This document shows, one piece after another, positions 1 to 8,639 of a DNA stretch of 64,000 bases; within the stretch, counting starts at the first letter, position 1; the number at the start of each line of letters is the position of its first letter. Source of the DNA: Streptomyces sp. SLBN-118 (lineage in GTDB: Bacteria > Actinomycetota > Actinomycetes > Streptomycetales > Streptomycetaceae). A program made the position numbers and the translations under genes. The notes beneath the pieces were generated by a model. It had not been told where the DNA came from. It was given only the letters and a program-made list of their open reading frames with translations, and searched no databases. Location of the stretch: assembly GCF_006715635.1 (NCBI RefSeq), contig NZ_VFNP01000002.1, forward strand, positions 1,984,001 through 2,048,000, given 5' to 3'.

Positions 1-1070
1 CCCCCGGGCGGACCCGCGAAGCGGGTGGCGTGCCGGGTCACGTCGTGGTTGGAGAGCACCCACGTGGCCGGGGCACCGACGGGCCGCATGGCGTTCAGCG
101 ACAGGTCGATGACCGCGCGCAGTTCGGCCGCGTCCCAATGGGTGCCCAGGTACTGGAAGTTGAAAGCCTGGTGCAGCTCGTCCGGGCGGACGTAGTTGGC
201 GGTGCGCTCGACGGTCGGGGTCCATGCCTCGGCCACCGCGATACGGTCGCCGGGGTACTCGTCGAGGATCGTGCGCCAGGCGCGGTAGATCTCATGGACA
301 CCGTCCTGGTCGAAGAACGGCATGACGTCGTTGCCCAGCAGTTTGAGCTGGTCGCCGGAGCCTATGTCGGGCAGACCGGCCGCCTTGACCAGGCCGTGGG
401 CGACGTCGATGCGGAAACCGTCGACGCCCATGTCGAGCCAGAAGCGCAGGATGGAGCGGAACTCGTCCGCGACGGCCGGGTGTTCCCAGTTGAAGTCGGG
501 CTGCTCGGGGGCGAAGAGGTGCAGGTACCAGTCGCCGGGGGTGCCGTCCGGGTTCTGTGTACGGGTCCAGGCGGAGCCGCCGAAGATGGACTCCCAGTCG
601 TTGGGCGGCAGTTCACCGTCGGCGCCCTTGCCGGGCCGGAAGTGGTAGCGCTCGCGCAGCGGTGAACCCGGGCCCTCGCGCAGTGCGCGCTTGAACCATT
701 CGTGCGCGTCGGAGGAGTGGTTGGGCACCAGGTCGACGATGATGCGCAGGCCGAGGTCGTGGGCGTCGCGGATCAGCGCGTCGGCGTCCAGCAGCGTTCC
801 GAACATCGGGTCGATGGCGCGGTAGTCGGCCACGTCGTATCCGGCGTCGGCCTGCGGGGAGGCGTAGAAGGGGCTGAGCCAGACGGCGTCGACACCGAGG
901 TCCTTCAGGTACGGCAGCCGGCTGCGGATGCCCGGAAGGTCGCCCATGCCGTCGCCGTTCCCGTCGGCGAAGCTGCGGGGGTACACCTGGTAGATGACGG
1001 CGCTTCTCCACCAGTCAGCCGAAGCGGTCCGGTCGGCGGTGTGATGGGCGTCAGCCAGGTACTGGGTCAT
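1..1070 (-). CDS. GH13 alpha-glucosidase, partial (3' end outside window)
   Basis: Cytoplasmic exo-acting glucosidase expected to release glucose from imported maltose and malto-oligosaccharides. About 356 N-terminal codons are visible; no stop occurs before the window edge. The ATG at 1070 precedes the usual GH13 opening AVIYQVYPRSFAD. The three catalytic residues are present: the Asp nucleophile in GFRIDVAHG, the Glu acid/base in AVAEAW and the stabilising Asp in LSNHDVTRH. It lies 108 bases downstream of malG on the same strand, so it probably ends the malEFG operon. It is a close paralogue of the plus-strand glucosidase at 4897. Family is sure; exact substrate (alpha-1,4 versus alpha-1,6 or trehalose) is not. 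Confidence 0.93.
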   Translation of the reverse strand, partial: MTQYLADAHHTADRTASADWWRSAVIYQVYPRSFADGNGDGMGDLPGIRSRLPYLKDLGVDAVWLSPFYASPQADAGYDVADYRAIDPMFGTLLDADALIRDAHDLGLRIIVDLVPNHSSDAHEWFKRALREGPGSPLRERYHFRPGKGADGELPPNDWESIFGGSAWTRTQNPDGTPGDWYLHLFAPEQPDFNWEHPAVADEFRSILRFWLDMGVDGFRIDVAHGLVKAAGLPDIGSGDQLKLLGNDVMPFFDQDGVHEIYRAWRTILDEYPGDRIAVAEAWTPTVERTANYVRPDELHQAFNFQYLGTHWDAAELRAVIDLSLNAMRPVGAPATWVLSNHDVTRHATRFAGPPG

Positions 1071-1178
1071 TCTCGATCCCTTGGAGGCTCGGAGGCTCGG
1101 TGCAGCGGTTCGGGCGAAACGTCGGACAGCAGGGCGCACCCGGCCGGAATGCGGGCCGGGTGCCCCGGGGCGTACGGG

Positions 1179-2102
1179 TCAGGATTTGGCGGCGCCGGCG
1201 GTGAGACCGGTGACCAGGTGGCGCTGGACCAGATAGAAGAACAGCGACGCGGGGATGGCGATGAGCACGGAGGTGGCGGCCATCAGGTCCCACTGGGTGT
1301 CGTGCTCGCTGATGAAGCTGGTGAGGCCCACGGCGAGGGTGTACTTGTCCTGGCTGAGCATGAAGACCGAGGCGTAGGCGACCTCGGCCCAGGCGGTGAG
1401 GAAGGTGTAGAACGCGGCGACCGCCAGGCCCGGCCGGGCGAGCGGCAGGATCAGCCGGTAGAAGGTGCCGAAGGGCGAGAGGCCGTCGACCCGGCCGGCT
1501 TCGTCGATCTCCCTGGGGATCGTGTCGAAGTACCCCTTGAGCAGCCAGGCGCAGTACGGGATCGCCGTGGTGCAGTAGACCAGGATCAGCGCCAGGTAGG
1601 TGTCCAGCAGACCCATGTTGGCCAGGATGTTGTAGAGCGGCACCATGAGGATGGCGACCGGGAACATCTGCGTGACCAGGAAGGTCCACATCAGCTGGCG
1701 GTGTCCGGGAAAGCGCATGCGGGAGACCGCGTAGCCCGAACTGGCGGCGATGAAGACGCCGAGCAGGCACGTACCGAGCGCGACGATCAGCGAGTTGGCG
1801 AACCACTGGAGGAACTCGGTGTCGCCGAGGACCGTCGTGTAGTTCTCGAAGCTGATCTTGTCGGCGATGTCGCCCGGGTGCAGGTAGTCGGTCTTGTCCG
1901 GGCCGAGCGAGATCCAGGCGATCCAGCAGATCGGGAAGGCCGCTATGAATGCGGCGGCGATCAGCACGGTGTGGATGAGCACGGATGCGGAACGGGGCCG
2001 CTCGCCGCGCTTCAGCTGCCGCTTGCCCGCGGCGGGCTTGCGGGGCGGGACGGCGGCTGCCCGTTCGGCGGCCGCGACCGGGGCATCTGCGGTGGTGCTC
2101 AT
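1179..2102 (-). CDS. malG: Maltose/maltodextrin ABC transporter permease MalG
   Basis: Inner-membrane permease subunit of a carbohydrate-uptake-type 1 ABC importer, pairing with MalF and receiving sugar from the MalE lipoprotein. The 307-residue product has about six membrane segments and an EAA cytoplasmic loop (EAGRVDGLSPFG) that contacts the ATPase. No ATPase gene is present; Streptomyces sugar importers usually share the MsiK ATPase encoded elsewhere (known for the family, inferred here). The ATG at 2102 is chosen because a GAGGGGAG ribosome site precedes it; an in-frame ATG at 2129 is less well placed. It starts 61 bases after malF. Confidence 0.92.
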   Translation of the reverse strand: MSTTADAPVAAAERAAAVPPRKPAAGKRQLKRGERPRSASVLIHTVLIAAAFIAAFPICWIAWISLGPDKTDYLHPGDIADKISFENYTTVLGDTEFLQWFANSLIVALGTCLLGVFIAASSGYAVSRMRFPGHRQLMWTFLVTQMFPVAILMVPLYNILANMGLLDTYLALILVYCTTAIPYCAWLLKGYFDTIPREIDEAGRVDGLSPFGTFYRLILPLARPGLAVAAFYTFLTAWAEVAYASVFMLSQDKYTLAVGLTSFISEHDTQWDLMAATSVLIAIPASLFFYLVQRHLVTGLTAGAAKS

Positions 2103-2163
2103 GGGGGTCGCTCCCCTCTCTTTCGTCATGGCTGGTGTTGTTGCTCGACGGCCTGGGCGGCCG

Positions 2164-3171
2164 TCAGGCGGCCTTCTCGTTGCGGGCCAGCCAGCGCCGG
2201 TAGAAGGAGGCAAAGACGATGAGCATCGACAGGATGATGACGCCGTACGCGGCGGAGCCGGCGTAGTCGCGCGGGTCCTGGCCGAAGCCGAGGCGGTAGG
2301 CCCAGGTGACGAGGATCTGTGCCTCGGGCGCTCCGGTTGCGCCGAACAGCAGGAAGATCACGACGAACTGGTTGAAGGTCCAGATGATCCCGAGCAGCAC
2401 GACCGTGCTGCTGACGGAACGCAGGCCGGGAACGGTCACATGACGGAAGCGCTGCCAGGGCGTCGCGCCGTCGACCTCGGCGGCCTCGTAGAGCTCCGGC
2501 GGGATCGACTGAAGACCGCCGAGGAGCGAGACCATCATGAAGGGGACGCCGACCCAGGTGTTGACCATGACGGCGGCGGTCCGCTGCCAGAAGGGGTCAC
2601 TGAGCCAGGGCTGGGCGGGCAGATGCAGCGACTCCAGCGCCATATTGAGGATGCCACCGTCGTCGGCGAGGATCAGCCGCCAGGCGAAGACGGTGACAAA
2701 GGTCGGCACGGCCCACGGCAGGATCAGGACCATTCGGTAGAAGGTGCGGCCGCGGAGCTTGCGGTTGAGCAGCAGGGCGAGCCCCATGCCGATGCTGTAG
2801 TGCAGGGCCACACAGACAACGGTCCAGACGATGGTCCAGGTGAAGTGGGGCCAGAACTGGTGGTCGCCCCCGGAGAGGATCTCCGCGTAGTTGTCGAAAC
2901 CCACCCAGGAGAAGCTGTCGGGGATCTTGTTGACGCCGATCGTCTTGCCGACGTTGTTGCTGTTGGCGTCGGTCAGCGACAGATAGATGCCGCGGATCAG
3001 CGGATAGAGCACGAGCACGCCGATGACCGCGACCACCGGGGCCACCATCGCCCAGGCGTACCAATTGCGGTTGTACGACTGCCTGATACGGCTGATCGGC
3101 CCGCGGCGCGGAGCTGGGCCACGCCGGGTCTTCTCGCTTCCGCCCTCGACGGCGACGGTCATCTTCGGCAC
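2164..3171 (-). CDS. malF: Maltose/maltodextrin ABC transporter permease MalF
   Basis: Second permease subunit of the maltodextrin importer, 335 residues. A basic cytoplasmic N-terminus is followed by a first membrane segment (MVAPVVAVIGVLVLYPLI) and five more; the EAA loop reads EAAEVDGATPWQRF. It lies between malE and malG on the minus strand and is separated from malE by an 88-base gap holding a perfect 16 bp stem hairpin, a layout that can lower permease output relative to the binding protein. The start is the ATG at 3171; an internal ATG three codons later is also possible. Confidence 0.92.
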   Translation of the reverse strand: MPKMTVAVEGGSEKTRRGPAPRRGPISRIRQSYNRNWYAWAMVAPVVAVIGVLVLYPLIRGIYLSLTDANSNNVGKTIGVNKIPDSFSWVGFDNYAEILSGGDHQFWPHFTWTIVWTVVCVALHYSIGMGLALLLNRKLRGRTFYRMVLILPWAVPTFVTVFAWRLILADDGGILNMALESLHLPAQPWLSDPFWQRTAAVMVNTWVGVPFMMVSLLGGLQSIPPELYEAAEVDGATPWQRFRHVTVPGLRSVSSTVVLLGIIWTFNQFVVIFLLFGATGAPEAQILVTWAYRLGFGQDPRDYAGSAAYGVIILSMLIVFASFYRRWLARNEKAA

Positions 3172-3210
3172 CTTTACGACAGATTCTCAGGAGGGTGTAC
3201 GGAGTGCGCC

Positions 3211-3248
3211 GTGGTGGTACGGCCGGGGTCTGCCGGCCGTACCACCAC
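3211..3248 (-). terminator. Strong hairpin between malE and malF
   Basis: A perfect 16 bp inverted repeat (arm GTGGTGGTACGGCCGG, 6-base loop) sits between the malE stop and the malF start and fills nearly half of the gap. There is no T-run. Such a structure can act as a partial terminator or as a 3' stabiliser of the malE message, giving excess binding protein over permease. The palindrome is directly visible; its role is inferred. Confidence 0.75.
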
Positions 3249-3259
3249 GGGCGGCAGTG

Positions 3260-4531
3260 TTAGGAGAAGTCCTTGAGCAGCTTCTTGTAGGACTCGGCGG
3301 TGGTGTCCAGGCCCTTCTGGGTGCTCACCTTGCCCTGCAGGATCGCGGTGAGGTTGGTGCCCAGGTCGGCGAAGAGCGAGCTGTACTCCGGCAGTTCCGG
3401 ACGGGGCCGGGCGGAGCCGGCGAGGATCGCCTGGAACTCGGCGATGCCCGGGGTGGCCTTGACCTCGGCGGTGTAGGCGGAGGTGCGGGTCGGCAGGGTG
3501 CCGTTCTTCAGCGCGATCTTGGCCTGGGTCGCACCCGAGGTCATGAAGCCGACGAACTTCTGGGCCGCGGCCTGGTGCGCCTTGTCGGAGCCGGCGTAGA
3601 CCGAGAGGTTGTGGCCGCCGGTCGGGGCGCCGGCCTTGCCGGTGGCGCCGGCCGGGACGCCGGAGATGCCGAGGTTGGCCTTGTCCTTGAACGCGGCGCC
3701 CTTGTAGATGTTCGTCAGCTCCCACGGGCCCTGGACGATCATCGCGACCTTGCCGGTGTTGAAGGCGTCCATCATGTGGGCGTAGGAGTCGGCGGTCACA
3801 TCGAGCTTGGCGACACCCGGCGAGGCGAGGAGGGCCTTGCTCGCGTCGACGGCCTTGACGGCCTCGGGCGAGTTGACGGTGATCTTCTTCGAGGCGGCGT
3901 CGACCATGTCGGTGCCCTCGCCGAAGAGGAAGGGGAGCTCGAAGTAGGCGTCGGCGCGGAGCTGGAAGCCGTCGACTCCGGCCTTCTCCTTGACCGCCTT
4001 GGAGACCGTCTTGATCTCTTCCCAGGTGGTCGGGGCCTTGTCGTAGCCCGCCTTCTTCAGGATCTCCTTGTTCCACATCAGGCCGAGGGAGTCGGTGACG
4101 AAGGGGGCACCGTAGGTCTTGCCCTCGTACTGGGCCTGCTTGAGGAGCGAGGGGGTGATGTCCTCGGACTGCTTCAGCGCGTCCGTGCCGTCGAGCGGGG
4201 CCAGGAACTGCGACTTGGCCCAGGAGGCGGTCCAGCCGACCTCGGCGCGGATGATGTCCGGGGCGCCCTTGCTGCCGGCCGCGGTCTGGAACTTGTTCTG
4301 CGCCTGGTCGAACGGGACGTTGACGTAGTTGACCTTGATGTCCTTGTTGGCCTTTTCGAACTCGGCGATCATCGCCTTGTACGTGGGCGCCTCATTCGTC
4401 GCATTCGACGTGTCCCACCAGGTCAGGGTGACCGGGCCGGAGGCCTTGTCGCCGCTGTCGTCTCCGCCGCACGCCGTCGCTGCCAGTGCAAGGGCCGCTA
4501 CCAGCGCGGTGGCCGCTATGCCACGCCGCAT
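3260..4531 (-). CDS. malE: Maltose/maltodextrin-binding lipoprotein MalE
   Basis: Extracellular solute-binding protein (family 1) of the maltose importer, 423 residues. The ATG at 4531 has a good AAGGAG site and opens a lipoprotein signal peptide (MRRGIAATALVAALALAATA then Cys at about residue 21). Earlier in-frame codons back to 4768 were rejected because they run through the regulatory region and would bury the signal peptide. The mature part has the two-lobe binding-protein signatures (TLTWWDTSN near the N-terminus, the QGPWELTNIY region mid-protein). It is the first gene of the minus-strand operon malE-malF-malG-glucosidase and starts opposite the palindromes likely bound by MalR. Confidence 0.93.
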   Translation of the reverse strand: MRRGIAATALVAALALAATACGGDDSGDKASGPVTLTWWDTSNATNEAPTYKAMIAEFEKANKDIKVNYVNVPFDQAQNKFQTAAGSKGAPDIIRAEVGWTASWAKSQFLAPLDGTDALKQSEDITPSLLKQAQYEGKTYGAPFVTDSLGLMWNKEILKKAGYDKAPTTWEEIKTVSKAVKEKAGVDGFQLRADAYFELPFLFGEGTDMVDAASKKITVNSPEAVKAVDASKALLASPGVAKLDVTADSYAHMMDAFNTGKVAMIVQGPWELTNIYKGAAFKDKANLGISGVPAGATGKAGAPTGGHNLSVYAGSDKAHQAAAQKFVGFMTSGATQAKIALKNGTLPTRTSAYTAEVKATPGIAEFQAILAGSARPRPELPEYSSLFADLGTNLTAILQGKVSTQKGLDTTAESYKKLLKDFS

Positions 4532-4649
4532 GTGAACTCCTTCAGAGATGCCCGAGATGGCGGAGGCGACCTTGGCCCCCTGCCGACCGCTCCCTCGCGG
4601 CGCCGGGTTCGGGCCAGAACGTAACAAGGATGAAAGAGAGTCGAAAGAC

Positions 4650-4670
4650 CTTGCGGCAATTTTCTGCAAG
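4650..4670. promoter_or_regulatory. Probable MalR operator 1
   Basis: A 21-base imperfect palindrome with pattern CTTGCNGNAA-N-TTNCNGCAAG. It is centred about 130 bases upstream of the malE start. LacI/GalR-family sugar repressors bind palindromes of this type, and a MalR-type repressor is encoded at 6545. The binding partner is inferred. Confidence 0.65.
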
Positions 4671-4771
4671 AGCAGAGGATCGTTACATCCACGTGTCCTG
4701 ACAGTTGCCGACGCATCGCTTGACGGCGGCCGTTTCTGCTGTCCGCGGCGCTCCGCAGTGGGCTGCAACTA

Positions 4772-4790
4772 CTTTCGCAAGCTCTTGCAG
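4772..4790. promoter_or_regulatory. Probable MalR operator 2
   Basis: Contains GCAAG-CT-CTTGC (4777-4788), the same half-sites as operator 1 but turned outward and nearly abutting, flanked by TTTCGCAAG on the left and CTTGCAG on the right. It lies about 110 bases upstream of the glucosidase start at 4897, where it could control the rightward promoter. The half-sites are seen directly; the function is inferred. Confidence 0.5.
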
Positions 4791-4896
4791 GGCTGTTATT
4801 TTGGACCCCTGAGCACCGTCACCACCGGCCCCGTACCCACGTTGACCTCGTTAGTTGTACGTCCCCCCGCCCCGGACCTGACGAGAGGGACCCTGA

Positions 4897-6543
4897 ATGA
4901 CCCACGAGCTCACTTCCGCCGTCGGCCTTCCCGCCCCCACCGCGGCCGAGAGGCCGCTTGCTGCAAGCACTTCCAACCAGGGCCGCGGCTGGTGGCGCGA
5001 TGCCGTCATCTACCAGGTGTACGTGCGCTCCTTCGCCGACAGCGACGGCGACGGCATCGGTGATCTGCGCGGGACCACCGAGCGGCTTCCGTATCTCGCG
5101 CAGCTGGGCATCCACGCCGTGTGGCTCACGCCGTTCTACGCCTCCCCGCAGGCCGACGGCGGCTACGACGTCGCCGACTACCGGGCCGTCGACCCGCTCT
5201 TCGGGAGCCTCGCCGACGCGGACGATCTTGTACGCACCGCCCACGAGCTGGGCATGAGGGTGATCGTGGACATCGTCCCCAACCACACATCGGACCAGCA
5301 CCCCTGGTTCCGGGCAGCGCTCGCGGGCCCGACGGGCCAGTCGGCGGCGCGGGCCCGCGAGCGCTACCACTTCCGGCCCGGCAAGGGCCCGGCGGGCGAG
5401 CTGCCGCCCAACGACTGGCAGTCGGTCTTCGGCGGCCCCGCCTGGACCCGCACGGCGGACGGCGAGTGGTACCTCCATCTCTTCGCCCCCGAGCAGCCGG
5501 ACCTCAACTGGGAGAACCGGGAGGTCCACGAGGAGTTCGAGTCGGTCATGCGTTTCTGGCTGGACCTCGGCGTCGACGGTTTCCGGATCGATGTCGCGCA
5601 CGGCATGGTCAAGGCGGCCGGACTGCCGGACATCGGCCACAAAGAACAGGCCAGGCTCATCGGCTCGCAGAAACTGCCCTTCTTCGACCAGGACGGCGTG
5701 CACGAAATCCACCGCTCCTGGCGCAGGCTGCTCGACTCCTACCCCGGCGACAGGATCGGCGTGGCCGAGGCCTGGGCACCGAGCCCGGACCGGCTCGCGC
5801 TGTACGTGCGCCCCGACGAACTGCACCAAGCCTTCAACTTCCAGTTCCTGCGGTGCCCCTGGGACCCGGAGGCGATGCGCGCCGTGATCGACGAGTCACT
5901 GGCCGCGACCGCGTCGGTGGGAGCGACCACCACGTGGGTGCTCTCCAACCACGACGTGGTCCGCCACCCCACCCGTTACGGCGGCGGGCGGCGCGGCCTG
6001 CGCCGGGCCCGCGCGGCCGCGCTGCTGATGTTCGCGCTCCCCGGCTCCGCGTACGTCTACCAGGGCGAGGAGCTCGGCCTGCCCGAGGTCACCGAACTGC
6101 CCGACGAGGTGCGCCAGGACCCCGCCTTCTTCCGTGCAGCGGGCCAGGACGGCTTCCGTGACGGCTGCAGGGTGCCGATTCCCTGGACCGCCGAAGGCTC
6201 GTCGTACGGCTTCGGCCCCGGATCCAGCTGGCTGCCGCAGCCCGGGTGCTGGCGGGAGCTGTCCGTCGAGGCCCAGACCGGCGACCCGTGCTCGACGCTG
6301 GAGCTCTACCGCTCGGCGCTGGAGCTGCGGCGCCGGCTTCCGGCCGGTCCGATGCGCTGGCTGCCCGGGCCCGAGGGGCTGCTCGCACTGTCCCGGCCGG
6401 GCCTGGTCTGCACACTCAACACCACCGGATCCGTCATCGAAATCCCGTTGCCGGGACGGCTGTTGCTCTCCTCCGACGGTATGGAACCATCGGGAGACAC
6501 AGCTCGTATTCCGGCCGATTCCTGCGTCTGGTGGGCAATCTGA
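4897..6543 (+). CDS. GH13 alpha-glucosidase
   Basis: Cytoplasmic GH13 enzyme of 548 residues, the usual length for oligo-1,6-/alpha-glucosidases, expected to hydrolyse imported malto-oligosaccharides. The catalytic triad is complete: Asp232 (GFRIDVAHG), Glu291 (GVAEAW) and Asp353 (LSNHDVVRH). The start at 4897 follows a GAGAGGG site and the conserved DAVIYQVYVRSFAD begins near residue 35. An exact CTTGCTGCAAG palindrome falls within codons 21-24, so a repressor may bind inside the coding region. malR follows after one base, so both are probably cotranscribed. It is a paralogue of the minus-strand glucosidase at the window edge. Confidence 0.94.
   Translation: MTHELTSAVGLPAPTAAERPLAASTSNQGRGWWRDAVIYQVYVRSFADSDGDGIGDLRGTTERLPYLAQLGIHAVWLTPFYASPQADGGYDVADYRAVDPLFGSLADADDLVRTAHELGMRVIVDIVPNHTSDQHPWFRAALAGPTGQSAARARERYHFRPGKGPAGELPPNDWQSVFGGPAWTRTADGEWYLHLFAPEQPDLNWENREVHEEFESVMRFWLDLGVDGFRIDVAHGMVKAAGLPDIGHKEQARLIGSQKLPFFDQDGVHEIHRSWRRLLDSYPGDRIGVAEAWAPSPDRLALYVRPDELHQAFNFQFLRCPWDPEAMRAVIDESLAATASVGATTTWVLSNHDVVRHPTRYGGGRRGLRRARAAALLMFALPGSAYVYQGEELGLPEVTELPDEVRQDPAFFRAAGQDGFRDGCRVPIPWTAEGSSYGFGPGSSWLPQPGCWRELSVEAQTGDPCSTLELYRSALELRRRLPAGPMRWLPGPEGLLALSRPGLVCTLNTTGSVIEIPLPGRLLLSSDGMEPSGDTARIPADSCVWWAI
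4957..4967. promoter_or_regulatory. Possible intragenic MalR operator 3
   Basis: CTTGCTGCAAG, an exact palindrome using the same half-sites as operators 1 and 2 but with a single-base centre, lies 60 bases inside the glucosidase gene. It could block transcription elongation or support looping. The short spacing differs from operator 1, so this is less certain. Confidence 0.4.
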
Positions 6544-6544
6544 C

Positions 6545-7600
6545 ATGCGACCGGTACAGTCCAATCCCGTGACCGCACGGCTCGCCGACATCGCAGCCCA
6601 GGCGGGGGTCAGTGAAGCCACAGTCAGCCGCGTGCTCAACGGCAAGCCCGGTGTGGCCGCGGCCACCCGTGAATCCGTACTCGCGGCGCTCGACGTCCTC
6701 GGATACGAGCGCCCGGTGCGCCTGCGGCAGCGCAGCGCGGGACTGGTCGGCCTGATAACGCCCGAGCTCGACAATCCGATCTTTCCGGCGCTCGCCCAGG
6801 TCATCGGCCAGGCCCTGACCCGGCAGGGGTACACACCGGTGCTGGCCACCCAGACCCCGGGCGGCTCCACCGAGGACGAACTCACCGAGATGCTGGTGGA
6901 CCGCGGGGTCTCGGGGATCATCTTCGTCTCGGGCCTGCACGCGGACACCACCGCCGACATGCAGCGTTACGACCAGCTGCGCGGCCAGGGTGTCCCCTAT
7001 GTCCTGTTGGGCGGCTTCTCGCCCAAGGTGAAAGCCCCCTTCGTCTCCCCCGACGACCGGGCCGCGATGCACCTGGCCGTGACCCACCTCGTCTCCCTCG
7101 GCCACACCCGGATCGGGCTCGCGGTCGGCCCCAAGCGCTTCGTCCCCGTGCTGCGGAAGATCGAGGGTTTCCAGCAGGCCATGGAGATCCAACTCGGCCT
7201 GACCGCCGAGGAGTCCGAGCAGCTGATCCAGCACTCGCTGTACAGCCTCGAAGGAGGCCAGGCAGCCGCCGGCGCCCTGATCGGTCTCGGCTGCACGGCC
7301 GTGGTCTGCGCGAGCGACATGATGGCGCTCGGCGCGATCCGGGCCGCGCGCGGTCTCGGCCTGGAGGTGCCTCGCGACATCTCCGTGGTGGGCTTCGACG
7401 ACTCCCCGCTCATAGCGTTCACCGATCCGCCGCTGACCACGATCCGGCAGCCGGTCCTGGCCATGGGCCAGGCGGCCGTCCGGACCCTGCTGGAGGAGAT
7501 CGGGGGCACCCCCGCCCCGCACAGCGAGTTCGTCTTCATGCCTGAGCTGGTGGTACGGGGCTCAACCGCTTCGGGGCCCGTACAGCGCCCCGCGGGGTGA
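6545..7600 (+). CDS. malR: LacI/GalR-family repressor MalR
   Basis: Sugar-responsive transcriptional repressor, 351 residues. The N-terminal helix-turn-helix and hinge (LADIAAQAGVSEATVSRVLN) is followed by a periplasmic-binding-protein-like effector domain (GLITPELDNPIFPALAQ to FVFMPELVVRGS). As I recall it, the sequence is very close to S. coelicolor MalR, the repressor of malEFG. Two starts are possible: ATG 6545, one base after the glucosidase stop, or GTG 6569 (eight codons later), which gives the MTARLADIAAQ start seen in relatives; neither has a strong ribosome site. Likely autoregulated through the operators upstream of the glucosidase gene. Confidence 0.93.
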   Translation: MRPVQSNPVTARLADIAAQAGVSEATVSRVLNGKPGVAAATRESVLAALDVLGYERPVRLRQRSAGLVGLITPELDNPIFPALAQVIGQALTRQGYTPVLATQTPGGSTEDELTEMLVDRGVSGIIFVSGLHADTTADMQRYDQLRGQGVPYVLLGGFSPKVKAPFVSPDDRAAMHLAVTHLVSLGHTRIGLAVGPKRFVPVLRKIEGFQQAMEIQLGLTAEESEQLIQHSLYSLEGGQAAAGALIGLGCTAVVCASDMMALGAIRAARGLGLEVPRDISVVGFDDSPLIAFTDPPLTTIRQPVLAMGQAAVRTLLEEIGGTPAPHSEFVFMPELVVRGSTASGPVQRPAG

Positions 7601-7697
7601 CTGGGAGACGCAGTAGTCCATAGGGTGGAGAGAATGCGTACTGAACCAGACCGAGGGATGATCGGTGTGGGACGCGAATCTGGCAGACTCTCTCCCC

Positions 7698-8576
7698 ATG
7701 GGTGAAGCGACCGTGAAAACACTGGAAGGCCGGACGGCCACCCCGTCACCCATCGTGGACGAGGAACGCCCGGCGTCGACGTCTGCGCCGAGCGGTCGAG
7801 CGCGCTCACCGCGCCGTCCACGGCTGTGGTTCGAGATACTCCTGATCGCGGTCAGTTACTGGACGTATTCACTCGTCCGCAATGCGGTACCGGAGCAGAA
7901 GTCCGCGGCCCTGAGCAACGCGGACTGGATCTGGGGCGTCGAGCACTCCCTGGGCCTCGCCTTCGAGCAGTCGGTCAACCACGCCATGAACTCGGTGACA
8001 TGGCTGATCGTGTCGATGAACTACTACTACGCGACGCTGCACTTCATTGTGACGATCGGCGTGCTGGTCTGGCTCTACCGCGGCCATCCGGGCCGTTATG
8101 CGGCCGCGCGTATGGCGCTCTTCGCAACGACCGCGGTGGCTCTCGTCGGTTACTACCTGTATCCGCTCGCTCCCCCGCGACTGATGAACGGCCACGGCTT
8201 CATCGACACGGTGCTGGTCCATCACACCTGGGGCTCGATGGCCTCGGGGAACCTGAAGAACATGTCGAACCAGTACGCCGCGATGCCGTCCATGCATATC
8301 GGCTGGTCGCTGTGGTGCGGCCTCATCATCGTGGCGCTGGCCTCCGCGCCGTGGGCGAAGATCCTCGGCGTCCTCTACCCGGTGGTCACCCTTGTGGTCA
8401 TCGTGGCCACGGCCAACCACTTCTGGCTGGACGCGGTCGGCGGCATGATCTGTCTGGCCTTCGGCTTCGCCGTCTCGTACGCCTGGTACCGGGCGCTTCC
8501 ACACCAGCTGCCGCAGCTGGTGGAGCAGCCGGAGCGGCCGGTCTGCCGGCTCCCCCGCCTCACCGCCAGGAGATAA
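7698..8576 (+). CDS. PAP2-superfamily membrane protein (inositol phosphoceramide synthase-like)
   Basis: Polytopic membrane protein of 292 residues with about six membrane segments after a 45-residue hydrophilic N-terminus. PAP2 motif C2 appears as AMPSMHIGW and motif C3 as NHFWLDAVGG, giving the two His and one Asp of the phosphotransfer site; the KX6RP motif C1 of classical phosphatidate phosphatases is absent. This pattern fits the AUR1/inositol-phosphotransferase branch, so the substrate is probably a lipid or phosphoinositol donor, but it cannot be named. ATG 7698 (MGEATVK) is preferred over an upstream GTG. It converges on glnE. Confidence 0.85.
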   Translation: MGEATVKTLEGRTATPSPIVDEERPASTSAPSGRARSPRRPRLWFEILLIAVSYWTYSLVRNAVPEQKSAALSNADWIWGVEHSLGLAFEQSVNHAMNSVTWLIVSMNYYYATLHFIVTIGVLVWLYRGHPGRYAAARMALFATTAVALVGYYLYPLAPPRLMNGHGFIDTVLVHHTWGSMASGNLKNMSNQYAAMPSMHIGWSLWCGLIIVALASAPWAKILGVLYPVVTLVVIVATANHFWLDAVGGMICLAFGFAVSYAWYRALPHQLPQLVEQPERPVCRLPRLTARR

Positions 8577-8583
8577 GCCGCGC

Positions 8584-8607
8584 GGCGCTCGCCTCGAAGC
8601 GAGCGCC
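8584..8607 (+). terminator. Terminator hairpin after the PAP2 gene
   Basis: Perfect 9 bp stem (GGCGCTCGC / GCGAGCGCC) with a 6-base loop, starting eight bases after the stop at 8576. It lacks a T-run, as is usual in Streptomyces. Three short direct repeats of GGAGCGCCGA follow it (8611-8640). Confidence 0.7.
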
Positions 8608-8639
8608 GAAGGAGCGCCGAGGGAGCGCCGAGGGAGCGC

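Larger units (their letters stand above)
4532..4896. promoter_or_regulatory. Divergent mal control region
   Basis: This 365-base stretch separates malE (minus) from the second alpha-glucosidase gene (plus) and contains no coding sequence I can support. It holds two LacI-type palindromes built from CTTGC/GCAAG half-sites (4650-4670 and around 4772-4790), and a third lies just inside the downstream gene. It is more AT-rich than flanking genes, as expected for promoters. No -10/-35 pair could be assigned with confidence. Confidence 0.75.

Noticed and set aside
4532..4896. N-terminal extension of MalE and small ORFs in the mal control region
   Set aside because: The extension would precede the lipoprotein signal peptide, and the region carries operator palindromes instead of coding features.
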